A DNA stretch of 64,000 nucleotides from Przewalskia tangutica (Eukaryota > Streptophyta > Magnoliopsida > Solanales > Solanaceae). Where the stretch lies: the NCBI GenBank assembly GCA_029844215.1, contig CM056718.1, positions 85,610,764 through 85,674,763 of the forward strand, read 5' to 3'. The position numbers and the translations under genes are program-made. Of this stretch, positions 1-11,875 are shown piece by piece; position 1 is the first letter of the stretch, and each line of letters begins with the position of its first letter. Under the pieces are notes generated by a model. The model was not told the DNA's origin and did not search any database. It worked only from the letters and a program-made list of their open reading frames with translations.

Positions 1-608
1 AAAACAACTTGATACTAATATCCGTAGCACCAAACACGTTCATGTTTAAATCAAGTACTTTAAACACTTTTAACACAACGTCAAGTATACCATTAAAACC
101 CAAGTAACTAACCCCTTTTAGATCAAGGTACTCCTACCTTTTTAAAACAAAGCCACTTATATTTTTCCATCAAGAAGAGTTCAATATTTGAAAACAAGTT
201 ACATGACCTTCAAAAAGCCTTTAAGTCTCCTTACTTTAGAATGTCAAGAAACCAAATAAAACTTTATTCTTTTAAAGACCAAGTACTCATTACTCACGAA
301 TGAGGTTTCACACTTTTCAACACTATTTAGGTCAATTATAAGTCAAGTCTCTTATCTTTTGAAATCAACAAACCATTCTTTAATCTACATAAAGTTGTTA
401 TAACTAACTTCCCATAAAGCCATTATAACACTTTATGTTTTAAACCAACCAATTACAACTATAAGCATTTATGAGACCAAGAGGACTTTTTCTTTAACAA
501 CCGAGTACCCATTACTAACGAATGAGATTTTACTACTCTTTCACACAATCAACCCATTACACTTCATAACAAGTCAAGGCACAAAAGGGAAATCAAATTC
601 CTTTAACA
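1..608 (-). mobile_element. Fragment of a gypsy-type LTR, minus orientation
   Basis: AT-rich, non-coding sequence. It contains, in reverse complement, the paired CATAAAG / GTTATAAC / CTTTATG motif (about 396-445) that also sits inside the + strand LTRs at 2055, 6092, 9936 and 15029. That places this stretch as an inner part of a related LTR read on the minus strand. It stops where a + strand LTR begins at 612, so two LTRs meet in opposite orientation here. No ORF of interest. Confidence 0.6.
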
Positions 609-611
609 CAC

Positions 612-2787
612 GTGTTATACCCCGTATTTCCAGAGTATGTATACGAGGACGTACGTACGAATATTCAAGCCCTAATTAGGTTAAGGATGAAATTGTGAGC
701 TTTCAACGGAAAAGTTTCCGAACCTCGTGAATGAAATTCTACGTTTTCAATAATTTATTTAATTTGGATTTTTTCGAGAGATGAAATATTTGGACCAATA
801 GGAGGGCGACATGTGGCAACCTTAGGTGGCATGGTGGACGAAAATGTTGGGCTAGTGGACAAGTCAAATAGTCAAGTTTTGGAAGATATTTCTTTGGGTT
901 AGTGGGAGTAGGTGGGGGCGTTTTTGTGGGGCATGAGGGGAGGCCTTGTGGACGTTTTTCTTGAGCAAGTGGGTGGCCACATGGCTCTTTGTTGTGGTGG
1001 ACATATGTCCCAATGTTGTGGTGGACATATGTCCCAACATTGTGGTGGACACTTGGTGGAAGACTCCACTCACACAAGCAACCCAATCCTCACCCTCCAT
1101 TTGTTTTAATCTTGGCCATTGAAGGTTCTATAAATACCCCCCTCTTGTGCAAGACTTCTTCATCCACAAACACACATTCCAAGTCACAAAATACTTCCCC
1201 CTTAGTTGCTAGTTCTCGTCCAAAACCCCCCTCCCCCCCTTGCCTAGTTGTTTCGTCCGAAACACCCACTTCCCCCTTCCTTGTGGTTCTCGTCGAAATA
1301 CCCCCCCCCCCCCCCTTGGTAGAAGAGTTGTCTTCTAGTATTGTTACTATGCCAAAATACCTTAGCCTAAATCCCTTGTAATTTTCCTAAGTTACCTCTA
1401 TACTAAAAGCCCGGAAATAATACTTTATATCCTTTAGTCACAAAACGAAACCCTAGGGAAATCTTCATAGTTAGTTGAAGTATTAGTAGAAGTTGTTTAG
1501 AAACTTCTAAGGGTTTCTTGGAGCGATCGGAGCGTGCAGAATAGGAGCTAAACGTTGTTCAGGACCGACATTTAAACTTGGATAATTTTGGGCTTATCGA
1601 GGTAAATATCTTTGTCCTTCTATTGTAATAAGAGATTACATACTGTAGTAGTATAGAAGTGAGTATAAGATATATAGAAGGAGGGTATAAAAGAAGAGAA
1701 TTGAACTGTACTTACATGAAATGTGTATTCTGATGAAACTTGTGTAGTTTGACGGGTAGGGAAGTGCTGCCCAATTTTCCGTAGAATTAAGAACCTTCTG
1801 CTTAGAATATTCTACAGAGTAGTCTAGACGTTGATAGACATATATGACCATTATAGGTTGAAGTTCTACGAGTAGCGTGTTCTACTTGAAGGGTGGACAA
1901 GGCTAGCAGAGTTATAGTACGGTAGAGCGTTTTGCTATTGGTCGATAATCGTCGCGAGGTATGTGAACCTCTTCCTATCGTTTCTAGCATGATGTTTGTA
2001 AACTATGTAGTACGGTAGATGTACGTGTGCTAAATGAATTTGGTTGGTTTAAAACATAAAGTGTTATAACGGCTTTATGGGAAGTCTGTTATAACAACTT
2101 TATGTAGGTAAAGAAATGGGTTGTTGATTTTAAAAGATAAGGGACTTGACTTATATTTGATTTGATATGATCTGTGAAAAACTTGAATTGTGTAGAAAGC
2201 TGTGAAACCTCATTCGTGAGTAATGAGTACTTGGTTTTTAAATAAATAGTTGTTTCGGAAATGAGAATAAGTATCGAACAAACCACTGCAGCGCTAATAA
2301 AGGAAAATGTATTGACTAATTAATTATTATTAAAACCAGTAGAAACCTCCATCTGCATAGAAGCTAAGATAAGACAAAATTGTATTACATTTCCTCCTTC
2401 GGGGGGCTGCGTTCATGCCGCAGGTTTAGGTACGCTGTTTGGTGATCGGCAGGTATAGAATCCTGCTCAGGGTTTTTGGATAGCTCCCTCTGTCCAGGAG
2501 TTTATCTTTTTGGTACATATCCTTCAGTACAGGCTTTGTACAGTTTTGGGTACGGCGGGGCCTTGTCCCATCATATTTCAGTTTAACTCCTAGAGGTCTA
2601 TATTCATATGTGGGATTGGACTCATGTACGGTGTAGTGTCTTTTGTTTATGTATATATGGCGACGCAGCTTTGCCCTGTTGTCTACGGTTGTTTTAAAGA
2701 AAAAAAAATGAGGTGTTATTTAATTTCCATGATTACTTGTATTGTTAAGGTAGAAGGGTGCCCGATCCGGGCGGGGTTGGCGTGACA
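612..2787 (+). mobile_element. Upstream LTR of a degenerate Ty3/gypsy-like element
   Basis: Starts TGTTATACCCCGTA and ends GGCGTGACA, directly followed by a primer-binding-site-like sequence. A TATA-like box (TATAAATA) lies at 1129-1136. The 24-bp motif GTTGTGGTGGACATATGTCC is repeated about three times at 991-1060, and a C-rich tract lies at 1227-1316. The distal part (about 2400-2787) matches the distal part of the LTR ending near 8001, but the first kilobase differs from the start of that LTR. The pair may therefore be a recombinant of two subfamilies. No 5-bp target duplication was recognised. Confidence 0.65.
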
Positions 2788-4059
2788 GTGGTATCGAGCG
2801 ATCAATCCTCGGAATGTCTCTGACCGTGTCTAGTAGAGTCTTGATTATCGGTGTGTTGCGCCACACCCATGCGATGAGGCTACAAGACATTTAGGAGTTG
2901 GTTTCTATTCTTCTCACTCTAAGATCGTGCCATAGAGCTGTGTTAGTAAGAAAATTCCTCTCTGACGTATTGTTGTGTTACAGTTATGCCTCCAAGGAGG
3001 GCAACAGCCGCCCAGAAGGGCAAAAAGGAGTAGCAAGAGCTACTAGTCAGACTCAGAGAGTTGATAGGGCTTATGCCCAGGGTATACCGGATGTTGTTCC
3101 GCAGTCGGCGAGTTCTTCTGCGCCAGGTTTGAGGCCCCAGCACCAGAGCCTCCAGTTTCTCGGTTAGGAGAAGACTATAGGGTCATGAGGGAAGCAGTTA
3201 TGTTTTTGGCCAAGATAGCGGAGCTAGCAGTTGTAAGTGATAGTACCCCAGAGGTAGGGATACTTTGATTAGTAAAGTGAGAAGTAAGAATGTTGACAAG
3301 AATGATAGGTGAACTGAGACTATAGTTGTATAAAGTTCACAAGTTGTAATTACCCCGTATAAGTGTAAGACCGATAGGGAAGATTGTACAGTAGAAATAC
3401 TTTGGCTTATGTGACGAACCTCTAGTGAATAGGGGATAGGGTAAGAAGTACCTTGAGATAAGAGAGATTATTTCAGACTAAGAACGAGAAGTTAAGGGTG
3501 ATGATGAGTCAGGTTATGGACTCATTTCGGGTCAGCCGATAGTTTGGAATGGGGTGATGTCAGTTAGAAATGGTCCTGTTATGTGGTAGGGTCCTGAGGA
3601 TGCCAGGCCCAAGTTTAGTTAATTGTTGTACGAGTTTGTGGACGCGTTCCACCGGAACTAGGTCGTAAGGACCGAGAAGAGCCTTAGCGGAAATTCAAGT
3701 AGCATAATGGCCAAGTTGGTTAGTAACTCTAAGGATTGGGGAACAGAAACAGAATTTGAGATTTTGTACGTGTACTAGATGAGTTTGAAAGTACGAGAAA
3801 GTATGACAAGTAAGGAAAGAAAGGAACCTCTAAGGATCCCGTATTTTGTAAGATCAGTAACCTTCGAGTTTTGTGAGAAGGGGTCGCGGACGAAAGGTCC
3901 ATTGATATGTTTACGTATGTTAGGCGATGGCCAGGTGTGGCATCGTTAGTCTTGTGGAGTATTGATTGATAAGCATAGTATAGAGTTTATGCCGGAGTTT
4001 GTATAGCTTGACAACCGACTAAGAACATTCGGGGACGAATGTTTCTAAGGGGGGAAGAA
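2788..4059 (+). mobile_element. Internal region of degenerate gypsy element with gag remnant and PPT
   Basis: Begins with a decayed tRNA-Met primer site (TGGTATCGAGCG at 2789; intact form TGGTATCAGAGC). A gag-like reading frame starts at ATG 2986 (MPPRRATAAQKGKK...), hits a TAG at 3031, and later shows a weak gag-like MREAV stretch near 3187. No protease, reverse transcriptase, RNase H or integrase was recognised in about 1.27 kb. It ends with an AACATTCG/CGAATGTT inverted repeat (4024-4043) and a polypurine tract AAGGGGGGAAGAA (4047-4059) directly before the next LTR. This is a dead, gag-only internal region. Confidence 0.65.
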
Positions 4060-6334
4060 TGTTACACCCCGTAAGTTCAGGACATGTGTAAGTGAAGATA
4101 CGTAAGGAACACAAGACTTGGAAATATGTACGAAAGGAAGAATTGTTTTTCCGACGGGAAATCTTCCGGACGTCGGAAAGGAAAAATGTTCGTTATTGAG
4201 AATTGGATTCTCAAAATGCATTATTTGAAGAGTAAGGAACTTATTAGTATTATGGAAATTTATTTTTACGGATTTGGTCACGTGGGGCCCACCCAAGGAA
4301 TTTTACGTTTTGTGGGTCCCACGAGGGTTACCGAATTTTATGGACGAATGAGAGGGCGAGATGTGGCACCTCCATAAGTGGTCTTGGTCGAATTAGAGGA
4401 GGGGTATTTTGGTCATTGAACCTCTTGGAAGATAAGTCTTCAAAGCTTGACATAATTGACTAGTCAACTTGCCACTTAGGCTTGATCCATGTGATTTTAA
4501 TCCTAACCTCACATTTGTTTAAGTCTAAGCCCTCCAATATGTGTTATTTACTAACTAGTAGCAAGACTAGCTCATTAACACTTAGAAAATATTAGAGAAA
4601 CTCTTGTTCTTCATGTGAGACCTCTCGGGTTTGGAGGAGTACCAACAAGAAAATTTTGTGATTTTGATCCTTTGTCCACAAGACTTTAACCCAATGTCCC
4701 TTATGGTATTGTAAGGATATCTCAATAGAAAGATTTCGGAAAAACGGAGTTTTCACGTTAGTCGCAAGGCGGAAACTAAGGGAGTTCTTCAAACTTTGAA
4801 GTTGGAACTTGAAGAAGGGTTCTTCATAGGCCTCTAAGGAATGCTTGGAGCGGATTGGAACTTAAGGAAATGAGCTAAGAATTGCTAAGGCGCGACTTTG
4901 GATCTTGGAAATTTTAAGGGCTTGGAAAGGTATAAATTTTGTCGTTTTAGTAGTTAAGACTTACTTATTGTTGTAGCTATGGATTTTAGCAAGCATGTGT
5001 TATTTCGTATGAAGTTTGATATGTTTATGGGCTATTGGAACCCTAATCCGAAAACTAGCATGTTTAGCTTTAAGATTGGAATTCAAGTTGATTATTAGTT
5101 TAAGTCGTCGCATGTTGAATAAAGAAGGAAATTTTAGTTGTTGAAGTTGTTTATGACTAAGTAACATGTCGACTTAAGAACTTGAAATTAGAAAAGGATT
5201 GGAAAAGACGTAGTGTTATTGGTTATATGTTGGCCGAGAATGGCTAGTGTAGTATTATACTATTTGGTATGAATTGTGGGGCGGAATATTACACGTATTG
5301 TAAGGCGTGTAATCCCTTTGTTCGTTGTTGTGAGCCTTAAATGTGGCTTGTTGGTTATTGTATTCTACTTGAAAAAGGTGGCAAAGTGAGTAGAAACAAA
5401 GGAAGTCTGCCCGATATTCCGTAGAATTGAGACTAAATACTTAGTATTATTCTACGTAGAGACTAGAAGTTGATAGTCTTGTTGTGACCATTTTAGGTTG
5501 ACACTTCTACGTCACGCGATTCGGCTTAGCTTGAGGATTTAAATAAAAGGTATGTGAACGATCTCCTCTTCTAGCATGATTCCTTAGAATAAAGAAAGTA
5601 AGTTTTACTCCTTAAATGATCCATTCCTTGGTTGTATTTGGATTGCCTAAAATAGAATTTGTTCTATGTACTTCCTTGATTGTACTTTGATGTTTAGATT
5701 GCAAGTTGTAGAATCCATTCTCTTGATGAAGTTTGGATTCTTAAAAGTGAAGGTATTTTACTTAAAGTACATGTAGTCTTAAAAAGGAAGTGGTTTCAAA
5801 TCTTTGGCTAGTGCCTTAGTTCTAAAACCTAAAGGTCATCATAATGACTTTAGAGTCAAATGAGTGATTTACTTATTTGATTTAAAAGAGGAGAAATGGC
5901 ATGATTTAAGAGAAGTAACTTGTGTTAAGGGTGAAGTTACTTGAGGTTTAAAAAGTAGAAGAAAACTTGTTTTCTAACTATTAAGAGACTTGAAGTATTT
6001 TGAAAGTTAAGAACTTGATTTGTAAGTATGTGATACTTGATTTTAATAGAAAAAATCTCTTGGTTATTGAAGGAATGGATAAGTCTAAAACCATAAAGGG
6101 TTATAACGGCTTTATGGGAAGTTGGTTATAACGGCTTTATGGAAGGTTTAGAAAGTTGTCTATTTTGATTAATCGGCATAAGTTGCCTAGATTGTGAAAA
6201 TTTGGAGTTACTTGATTTCAAGCTTTGAAATGAGTTTTCTAAAGGAGTAGTAACTTACTTTGAAAAATAGACACGCCTTGATACTACGGGTGTTAGTATC
6301 TTGGGGCTTTACATAGAAAAGAGTCTTTTATAAA

Positions 6335-6835
6335 AGAATGTACGTATGTAGTACTTTGGCTTGATAAATTGAGAATTTGTCTAAGTGTGCCTTGATAAGT
6401 ACTTTGACTTGTTAAAAGAGAATTATTCTATGTATGCCTTGATTAGTACTTTGGCTTGATAAATTGAGAATTTGTCTAAGTGTGCTTTGATAAGTACTTT
6501 GACTTGTTAAAAGAGAATTATTCTATGTATGCCTTGATTAGTACTTTGGCTTGATAAATTGAGAATTTGTCTAAGTGTGCCTAGATAAGTACTTTGACTT
6601 GTTAAAAGAGAATTATTCTATGTATGCCTTGATTAGTACTTTGGCTTGATAAATTGAGAATTTGTCTAAGTGTGCCTTGATAAGTACTTTGACTTGTTAA
6701 AAGAGAATTATTCTATGTATGCCTTGATTAGTGCTTTGGCTTGATAAATTGAGAATTTGTCTAAGTGTGCCTTGATAAGTACTTTGGCTTGTTAAAGAGA
6801 ATTATTCTAAGTGTGCCTTGGTAAGGACTTTGGCT
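6335..6835 (+). repeat. 95-bp tandem minisatellite inside an LTR
   Basis: The phrase GGCTTGATAAATTGAG recurs with its cttgat core at 6360, 6455, 6550, 6645 and 6740, an exact 95-bp period. Each unit is two related half-units (TAAGTACTTTGACTTG and TTAGTACTTTGGCTTG types). The same half-units, in different order and larger number, appear inverted at about 21,480-22,410. Confidence 0.9.
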
Positions 6836-6952
6836 TGTAATTAAGGATTTGCCTATGTGTGCTGGAAATAGCCATTGTGTGCTATTGTTATATCACCATT
6901 TCGAGTCATTCCCGTTGGTGGCATTTGCATAATTCCGTGGATTTGCTACCCA

Positions 6953-7135
6953 CGATGCGAGGAATACCTCACGCGAGTCCGTAGGGCTTATGCGGTGAAA
7001 TAGTCCCACGCGGGCGTCCACCCTATGCGAGGAATACCACGCGAGTCCGTAAGGGCTTACGCGGTGAAATAGTCCTATGCGAGGAATACCTCACGCGTCC
7101 ACGCGCCTATCGCGGTGAAATAGTCCCGCGAGTAG
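6953..7135 (+). repeat. GC-rich tandem repeat (about 65-70 bp unit) inside an LTR
   Basis: Three imperfect units carry TGCGAGGAATACC, CACGCGAGTCCGTA and GCGGTGAAATAGTCC. GC content is much higher than in the flanking AT-rich array. The inverted counterpart with about five units lies at 21,075-21,375 in the minus-strand LTR. Confidence 0.8.
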
Positions 7136-8001
7136 GATGGCTAAATGATACCGCGCGGATGGTCCTGTTTGATCATGAGCTTCCTAGTTTATATTGTAAG
7201 GATACTACTGTTTACTCTCATTGTTAGTAAGGCACAATGTGTTGTATTTTGATTATCATATATGTCCCCGAATTTGTTTGTGTTACCCTATGGTCACGCT
7301 TTTACGACGGGATTCCGGCATGAGACCACGTGGTATTTAGGACAGAGGTGGACCGTGTTCATGTATCCTTATTGGTGTTATTACATCATGGATCGCCAGT
7401 GATGAGGAAGGATTCCACGCATGATTGATATTACGGGCGTGAGACCCATAGTTATATTTGAGTAGTGACTTTGAGGGCTGCGCCCCGACTTGATATGACC
7501 GCTTATGTTTTGTATCGTAGGTTGGCTATCATACATGTCTCCGCTTTGTTTAGATCGTTATGATTTCATTCACGCATTTCATCGCTCACATACTTGGTAC
7601 ATTCTTCGCATCGACTTTCCGGGCCGTTCACGCCGCAGTTTAGGTACGTTGTTTGGTGATCGGCAGTGTAGAATCCGCTCGTGGTTTTTGGATAGCTCCT
7701 CTGTCCCGTGAGTTTATCTTTTGGTATATATCCTTCAAGATGTGCTTTGTACGATTTTGGTACATGGGCCTTGTCCGTCATATTTCGATTTAACTCCTGC
7801 AGGTCAGATTCATATGTGGATTGGACTCGTATGCGGTGTAGTGTCTTTTGTTTATGTATATATGGCACCTTGTCGCTTTGCCACTTGCACGCATTTGTTT
7901 TAAAAGAAAAAAAATGAGGTGTTATTTAATTTCCGCAGACTTGTATTGTTAAGGTAGGCGTGCCTGTGTAGGCACCACCACGCCCGAGGTTCGGGCGTGA
8001 C

Positions 8002-8462
8002 GATTATATTTGAGTGATGACTTTGAGGCGAGTCCACGACTGACATATTTGCTCATATGTTGTATCGTAGTTTGGTTATCATACATGTCTCCCGCCTTTA
8101 TATAGACCATTATGATTTCATTTACGTGATTTTACGCCACATACTGTACTGCCAGATCGACTCCTTCGGGCCGCGTTCACGCCGCAGTGAGGTACATCGG
8201 TTGTTGATCATCACCATGGATCACATTTGCGTATTGGGAAGCTCCGTTTCTCGTGGCTTATCTTTTGGTATGTTTCCGAGTTGTAAGTTCTTGTACATTG
8301 TGGTATGGCGGGCCCCGTCCCGTCATAGTTGTTATTACACTCTTGAAGTCCATGTAATCCAAGTTGTGGGCAGGGTTGTAAATGATGTAACTGTTCAAAT
8401 TTCTGTATATATGCAAAAGGGCAACCGTTTTGGGTTAGCCTGTTTTCTATTATCTTGTTTCA
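8002..8462 (+). mobile_element. 3' LTR fragment of the gypsy family, + strand
   Basis: Matches the distal LTR portion also seen at about 11,130-11,560 and 16,230-16,640 (shared landmarks: GATTTCATT, GGAAGCTCCGTT, TATATATGCAAAAGG). It lacks both LTR ends. It is joined at about 8463 to minus-strand LTR sequence, so it is a deletion-truncated remnant. The 198-codon reading frame at 8057-8653 spans both junctions and is not a gene. Confidence 0.55.
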
Positions 8463-8567
8463 ATAGGGGATTACACGCCTACAAGACGTGTAAAATTCTG
8501 CCCCACAACACCAACAAGTCTAGACTACAATGTCAATTCGGCACATTTGAGGGACAACAACACAAAG
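8463..8567 (-). mobile_element. Short piece of a minus-strand LTR, split by the 8568-16753 element
   Basis: GGGGATTACACGCC...ATTCTGCCCCACA matches the minus-strand LTR near 23,430. The sequence resumes at 16,754 after the inserted element. The last five bases, CAAAG (8563-8567), are one copy of that element's target-site duplication. Confidence 0.6.
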
Positions 8568-11500
8568 TGTTATACCCCGTAGTTCCAGGGTATGTATGTG
8601 AGGACGTGCGTACGAGAATACGACAGAAATTTTGGAAAGAAAGGAAGATGTGATTTTTTTCGACGGAAAAGTTCCGGTTTTTGTGAAGAAAAAGGTTCGT
8701 TAATGGGAATTGGATTCCCAGATTTGGTATTTGGACTTCTTGGATTATATTAGAATTTTGAGGTTTTATTTTCAGAAATGGTCACGTGGGACCCACGGGA
8801 GAAATTTACGGTTTGTGGCCCGCTTTGTTTTTGAGCTTTCCGGTATTTTGGATATTTTCTAAGACGAAATATTTTGATTTAGTCGGGGCGACACGTGTCA
8901 CCCCATGTGGCACCTTGCCGAAATGGTGACAAGGCTAGCACTTGTCCGCTCGCCGAAATGGGTTGACAAGTGGCAAGCCACTGCCTTGTTTTCTTGGCCA
9001 TGTGGTGTGGTGGGACCCACACACACATGGCCCAATCTTGACCCTACACTTACCTTGATCTTGGCCCTTAAATCCTCTATATAAACCCCCTTAAGTTGAA
9101 GAAGTAAATCATCCCTCACTTGAAAGCTTTCCAAAGCAAATGTTTTCCCTCCCTTTGTGTAGATTTCGTCCCCCTCCCCTCTTGTGTAGAAAATACTTGG
9201 TGTATTGTTGTATAATCCCAAATACCTTGGCCTAGTATCCCTAGTAGTATTCCAAAGTTATTTCAATACTAGGAGCCCGGAAATACTACTTTATTCCAAT
9301 AGCCAGTAAACGAAACCCTAGAAAAATCTTCCTAGCTTGGTGGAAGTATTTAGAAGTTGTTTAGAAACTTCTAAGGTCGCCGAGCGGTGGAGCGTAAGGA
9401 TGGAGCTAAACGTTGCTCGGGATCGACTTATAACTTGGATAATTTTTGGGCTTATCGAGGTAATGATCTATGTCCCTATCAGAATTGGATATTACATATT
9501 GTAGTAGTTATACTTGAGTATATTATATTGGAAGGATGATTATAAAGGATTGAACCGTATTTACATTGACCGCACTTACATGAGACTTGTGTAAGTATTA
9601 TTGTAAGATATTTGAACACGTCCGGTTAGGCGTGTAATCCACAGGAGTTGTTGGCACAGTAGCGGGCCCGGTAAGGAGGAGATTTATGTGATAGCGGGGA
9701 GGTCTTTGCGAAATTTACGTAGAATAAGGAATCTTGTGTTTAGAATATTCTACGAGAGTGCTAGAAGTTGATTTATATATTATGGTTGTTATAGGTGGAT
9801 CTTTCTACGGCATACTTGACTTGGCTTGTGGTTTAAGCTAAAGGTATGTGATTCTTCCTATACTCTTGAGCATGATTGTTGTGAACTATATAGTACGGTG
9901 ACGTGCGTGTGAAACAATTTTTGTTTGTTTTAAAACATAAAGTGTTATAATGGCTTTATGGGAAGTTAGTTATAACGACTTTATGAAGATAAAAGAAAGA
10001 TTTGGTTTGTGAAGAAACGACTTGATTTTGAAAGTTAAGAGACTTGATCTTGAAAGATAAGAGACTTGACTTATAACGACTTGTTTTCGGAAAAGGAGAA
10101 GTTTGATTTAAGTATAGGTTACTTGCTTTGAAAAGAGTAAGTTAATTGGGTTTTAAAAAGAGTATACTTGATGTTGTTCTAAAAGAAAAGCACTTGGTTT
10201 ATAAAGTATAGAGTACTTGATTTTAAAAGCCTTGTAAAGATTTTTACGAAGGTGAAGTAATTTGGTTTTAAAAGTAAAACGTGTTTTCTTTATATACTAC
10301 GAGTATTAGTATCATGTGGCTTTTACATAGAAAGAGGTCTTTTGAAAGAAGGAAAGTATGTAGTATTTTGGGTTTGAAACCCGGATTGTTGATTAAAATG
10401 AATGTATGTTAAACTTGCCTATGCTTGTTGTGATAGTCTTTGATGTGCAAGTGTTTTGTTGATGTCTTCGCCGTGACTCTGGAGGGCCGCTATCCGATTG
10501 ATTGACCGACATACCGGCGTTGGGTGGTCCACGCAGTATCGTCCACTTTGAGTATTGATCGTTGTTTCGCATCGTCGTGACTCTCGGGAGGCCGCTATCC
10601 GATTTATTTCCTTGGACACGCCGACGTGATGGATGTTCCACGCACGCGTCGGAGGATGGTTTCATGGCCATGACTTAGAGGTAAGATGCCGGGCATGCGG
10701 TCATTGTGAGGTTGATCGTTAGTCCACGGACCGCTAATCCATGAAGCTTGCCGCGGTGTGGCGATCACGGGCTTGGTTTGTATGCGTGTGGTTCGTGCAC
10801 ACTTTAGATACTTGTTCGTCATTTTCTCGCAGACGGTAGCCTCGGTAGATAGCTTAAGATACTTGCCTCTGGCCATATCTTGTGAGACGGTAGGCTATTA
10901 TGCGTTAGCTTAAGATACTTGCCTCGGCGATTCGTGGCTAGCTTTTGAGGTAGTTGGCTCGTACCTTGCCAGTGATGGGATATGACTAGCTTTTGACCGG
11001 TAGTTGGCTATTCTACTCGCCCGATCGGTTTTGATGACGCAGCGTGATCTAGTGTTCGAGTTCACATACGGGTGTTGTTTTACATCGTATGCTGCCGCGA
11101 TGAGTAATGAGTTCCACGGCGTGAGTGGTATTATGGGCGTGAGACCCATAATTATGTGTGAGTGATTATTCGGGATATCGCGCCTTACTTGACATAATCG
11201 CTACGTATTGCGAAATGGTTTTATAAAATGATGAAATGTGATTTCATTACGATTTTCGCCACATACTTGGTACTGTTATCGACCTCCTTCGAGGCCGTTC
11301 ATGCCGCAGTAGAGGTACACCGATTGGTTGATCTCGCCATGGGATCGCAGTCGTTAGGAAGCTCCGTTCCTCGAGGCTTATCTTTTAGTATAGTCCGTCA
11401 TCAGAGGTACTTGTACATTCGTGGTATGGCGGCCCTGTCCGTCATAGTTGTTGTATATCTTAAGTGCATGCCTGTTGTGGCGGGTTTGTAAAAAGGATAA

Positions 11501-11675
11501 CTGTTCGGGTTTTATGTATATATACTAAAGGCAACGGTTGGGTTGGCCTGTTTATTTATTTATGTCTCTCATTTCATGTGTAAAGTTTTTATTTCCGCTG
11601 GTTTTCTCTGATGTTGTATCACTAGGGTGCCCGGGGTAAGGCACCAGTGACGGGCCCGGGTTTCGGGGCGTCACA
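8568..11675 (+). repeat. 5' LTR (3,108 bp)
   Basis: Starts TGTTATACCCCGTAG, ends GGGGCGTCACA. A TATA-type promoter core (CTCTATATAAACCCCC) lies at about 9074-9090. A paired palindromic motif lies at 9936-9985. At 10,460-10,640 a segment beginning CGTGACTCT..GGAGG and running to a CATACCGGCG or CACGCCGACG stretch is present twice about 110 bp apart. Repeated CTTAAGATACTTGCCTC phrases lie at 10,850-10,930. Confidence 0.88.
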
Positions 11676-11677
11676 AG

Positions 11678-11690
11678 TGGTATCAGAGCA
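11678..11690 (+). promoter_or_regulatory. Primer-binding site (tRNA-iMet type)
   Basis: TGGTATCAGAGCA starts two bases after the 5' LTR and is complementary to the 3' end of plant initiator tRNA-Met, the standard primer for minus-strand cDNA synthesis in this class. Confidence 0.88.
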
Positions 11691-11875
11691 GTTAATCCTC
11701 GGAAAGTGTCTACAGACCGTGTCTAGTAGAGTCTTGATTATCGGTGTGTTGTGCACCACATCGATAATCAGGAGGCTGCAGGACATTTAGGATCGTTTCT
11801 ATTCTTCTCACTCGAGATCGTGCCTTAGGCGATGTTGTAAGTTGGACTCCTTACGGCGTGTTCTTTTACGCGATT

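Larger units (their letters stand above)
4060..8001 (+). mobile_element. Downstream LTR of gypsy-like element, about 3.9 kb, with internal minisatellites
   Basis: Starts TGTTACACCCCGTAAG right after the polypurine tract and ends near GGGCGTGAC. It is the same family as the minus-strand LTR at 20,168-24,665: both open with the same several hundred bases, including a GGGCCCAC segment. Inside are a 95-bp tandem array (about 6335-6835) and a GC-rich tandem array (about 6953-7135). ORFs of 60-100 codons at 7505-7917 fall in LTR sequence repeated elsewhere in the window and are not genes. The exact end is uncertain because unrelated LTR sequence is fused at about 8002. Confidence 0.65.

Noticed and set aside
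6335..7135. Regular repeats that could be mistaken for a CRISPR array
   Set aside because: Units are contiguous tandem repeats without unique spacers, lie inside a plant LTR, and have no cas genes nearby.
7505..8653. Several 60-198-codon ORFs on both strands
   Set aside because: They lie in LTR sequence repeated elsewhere in the window, cross element junctions and show no domain.
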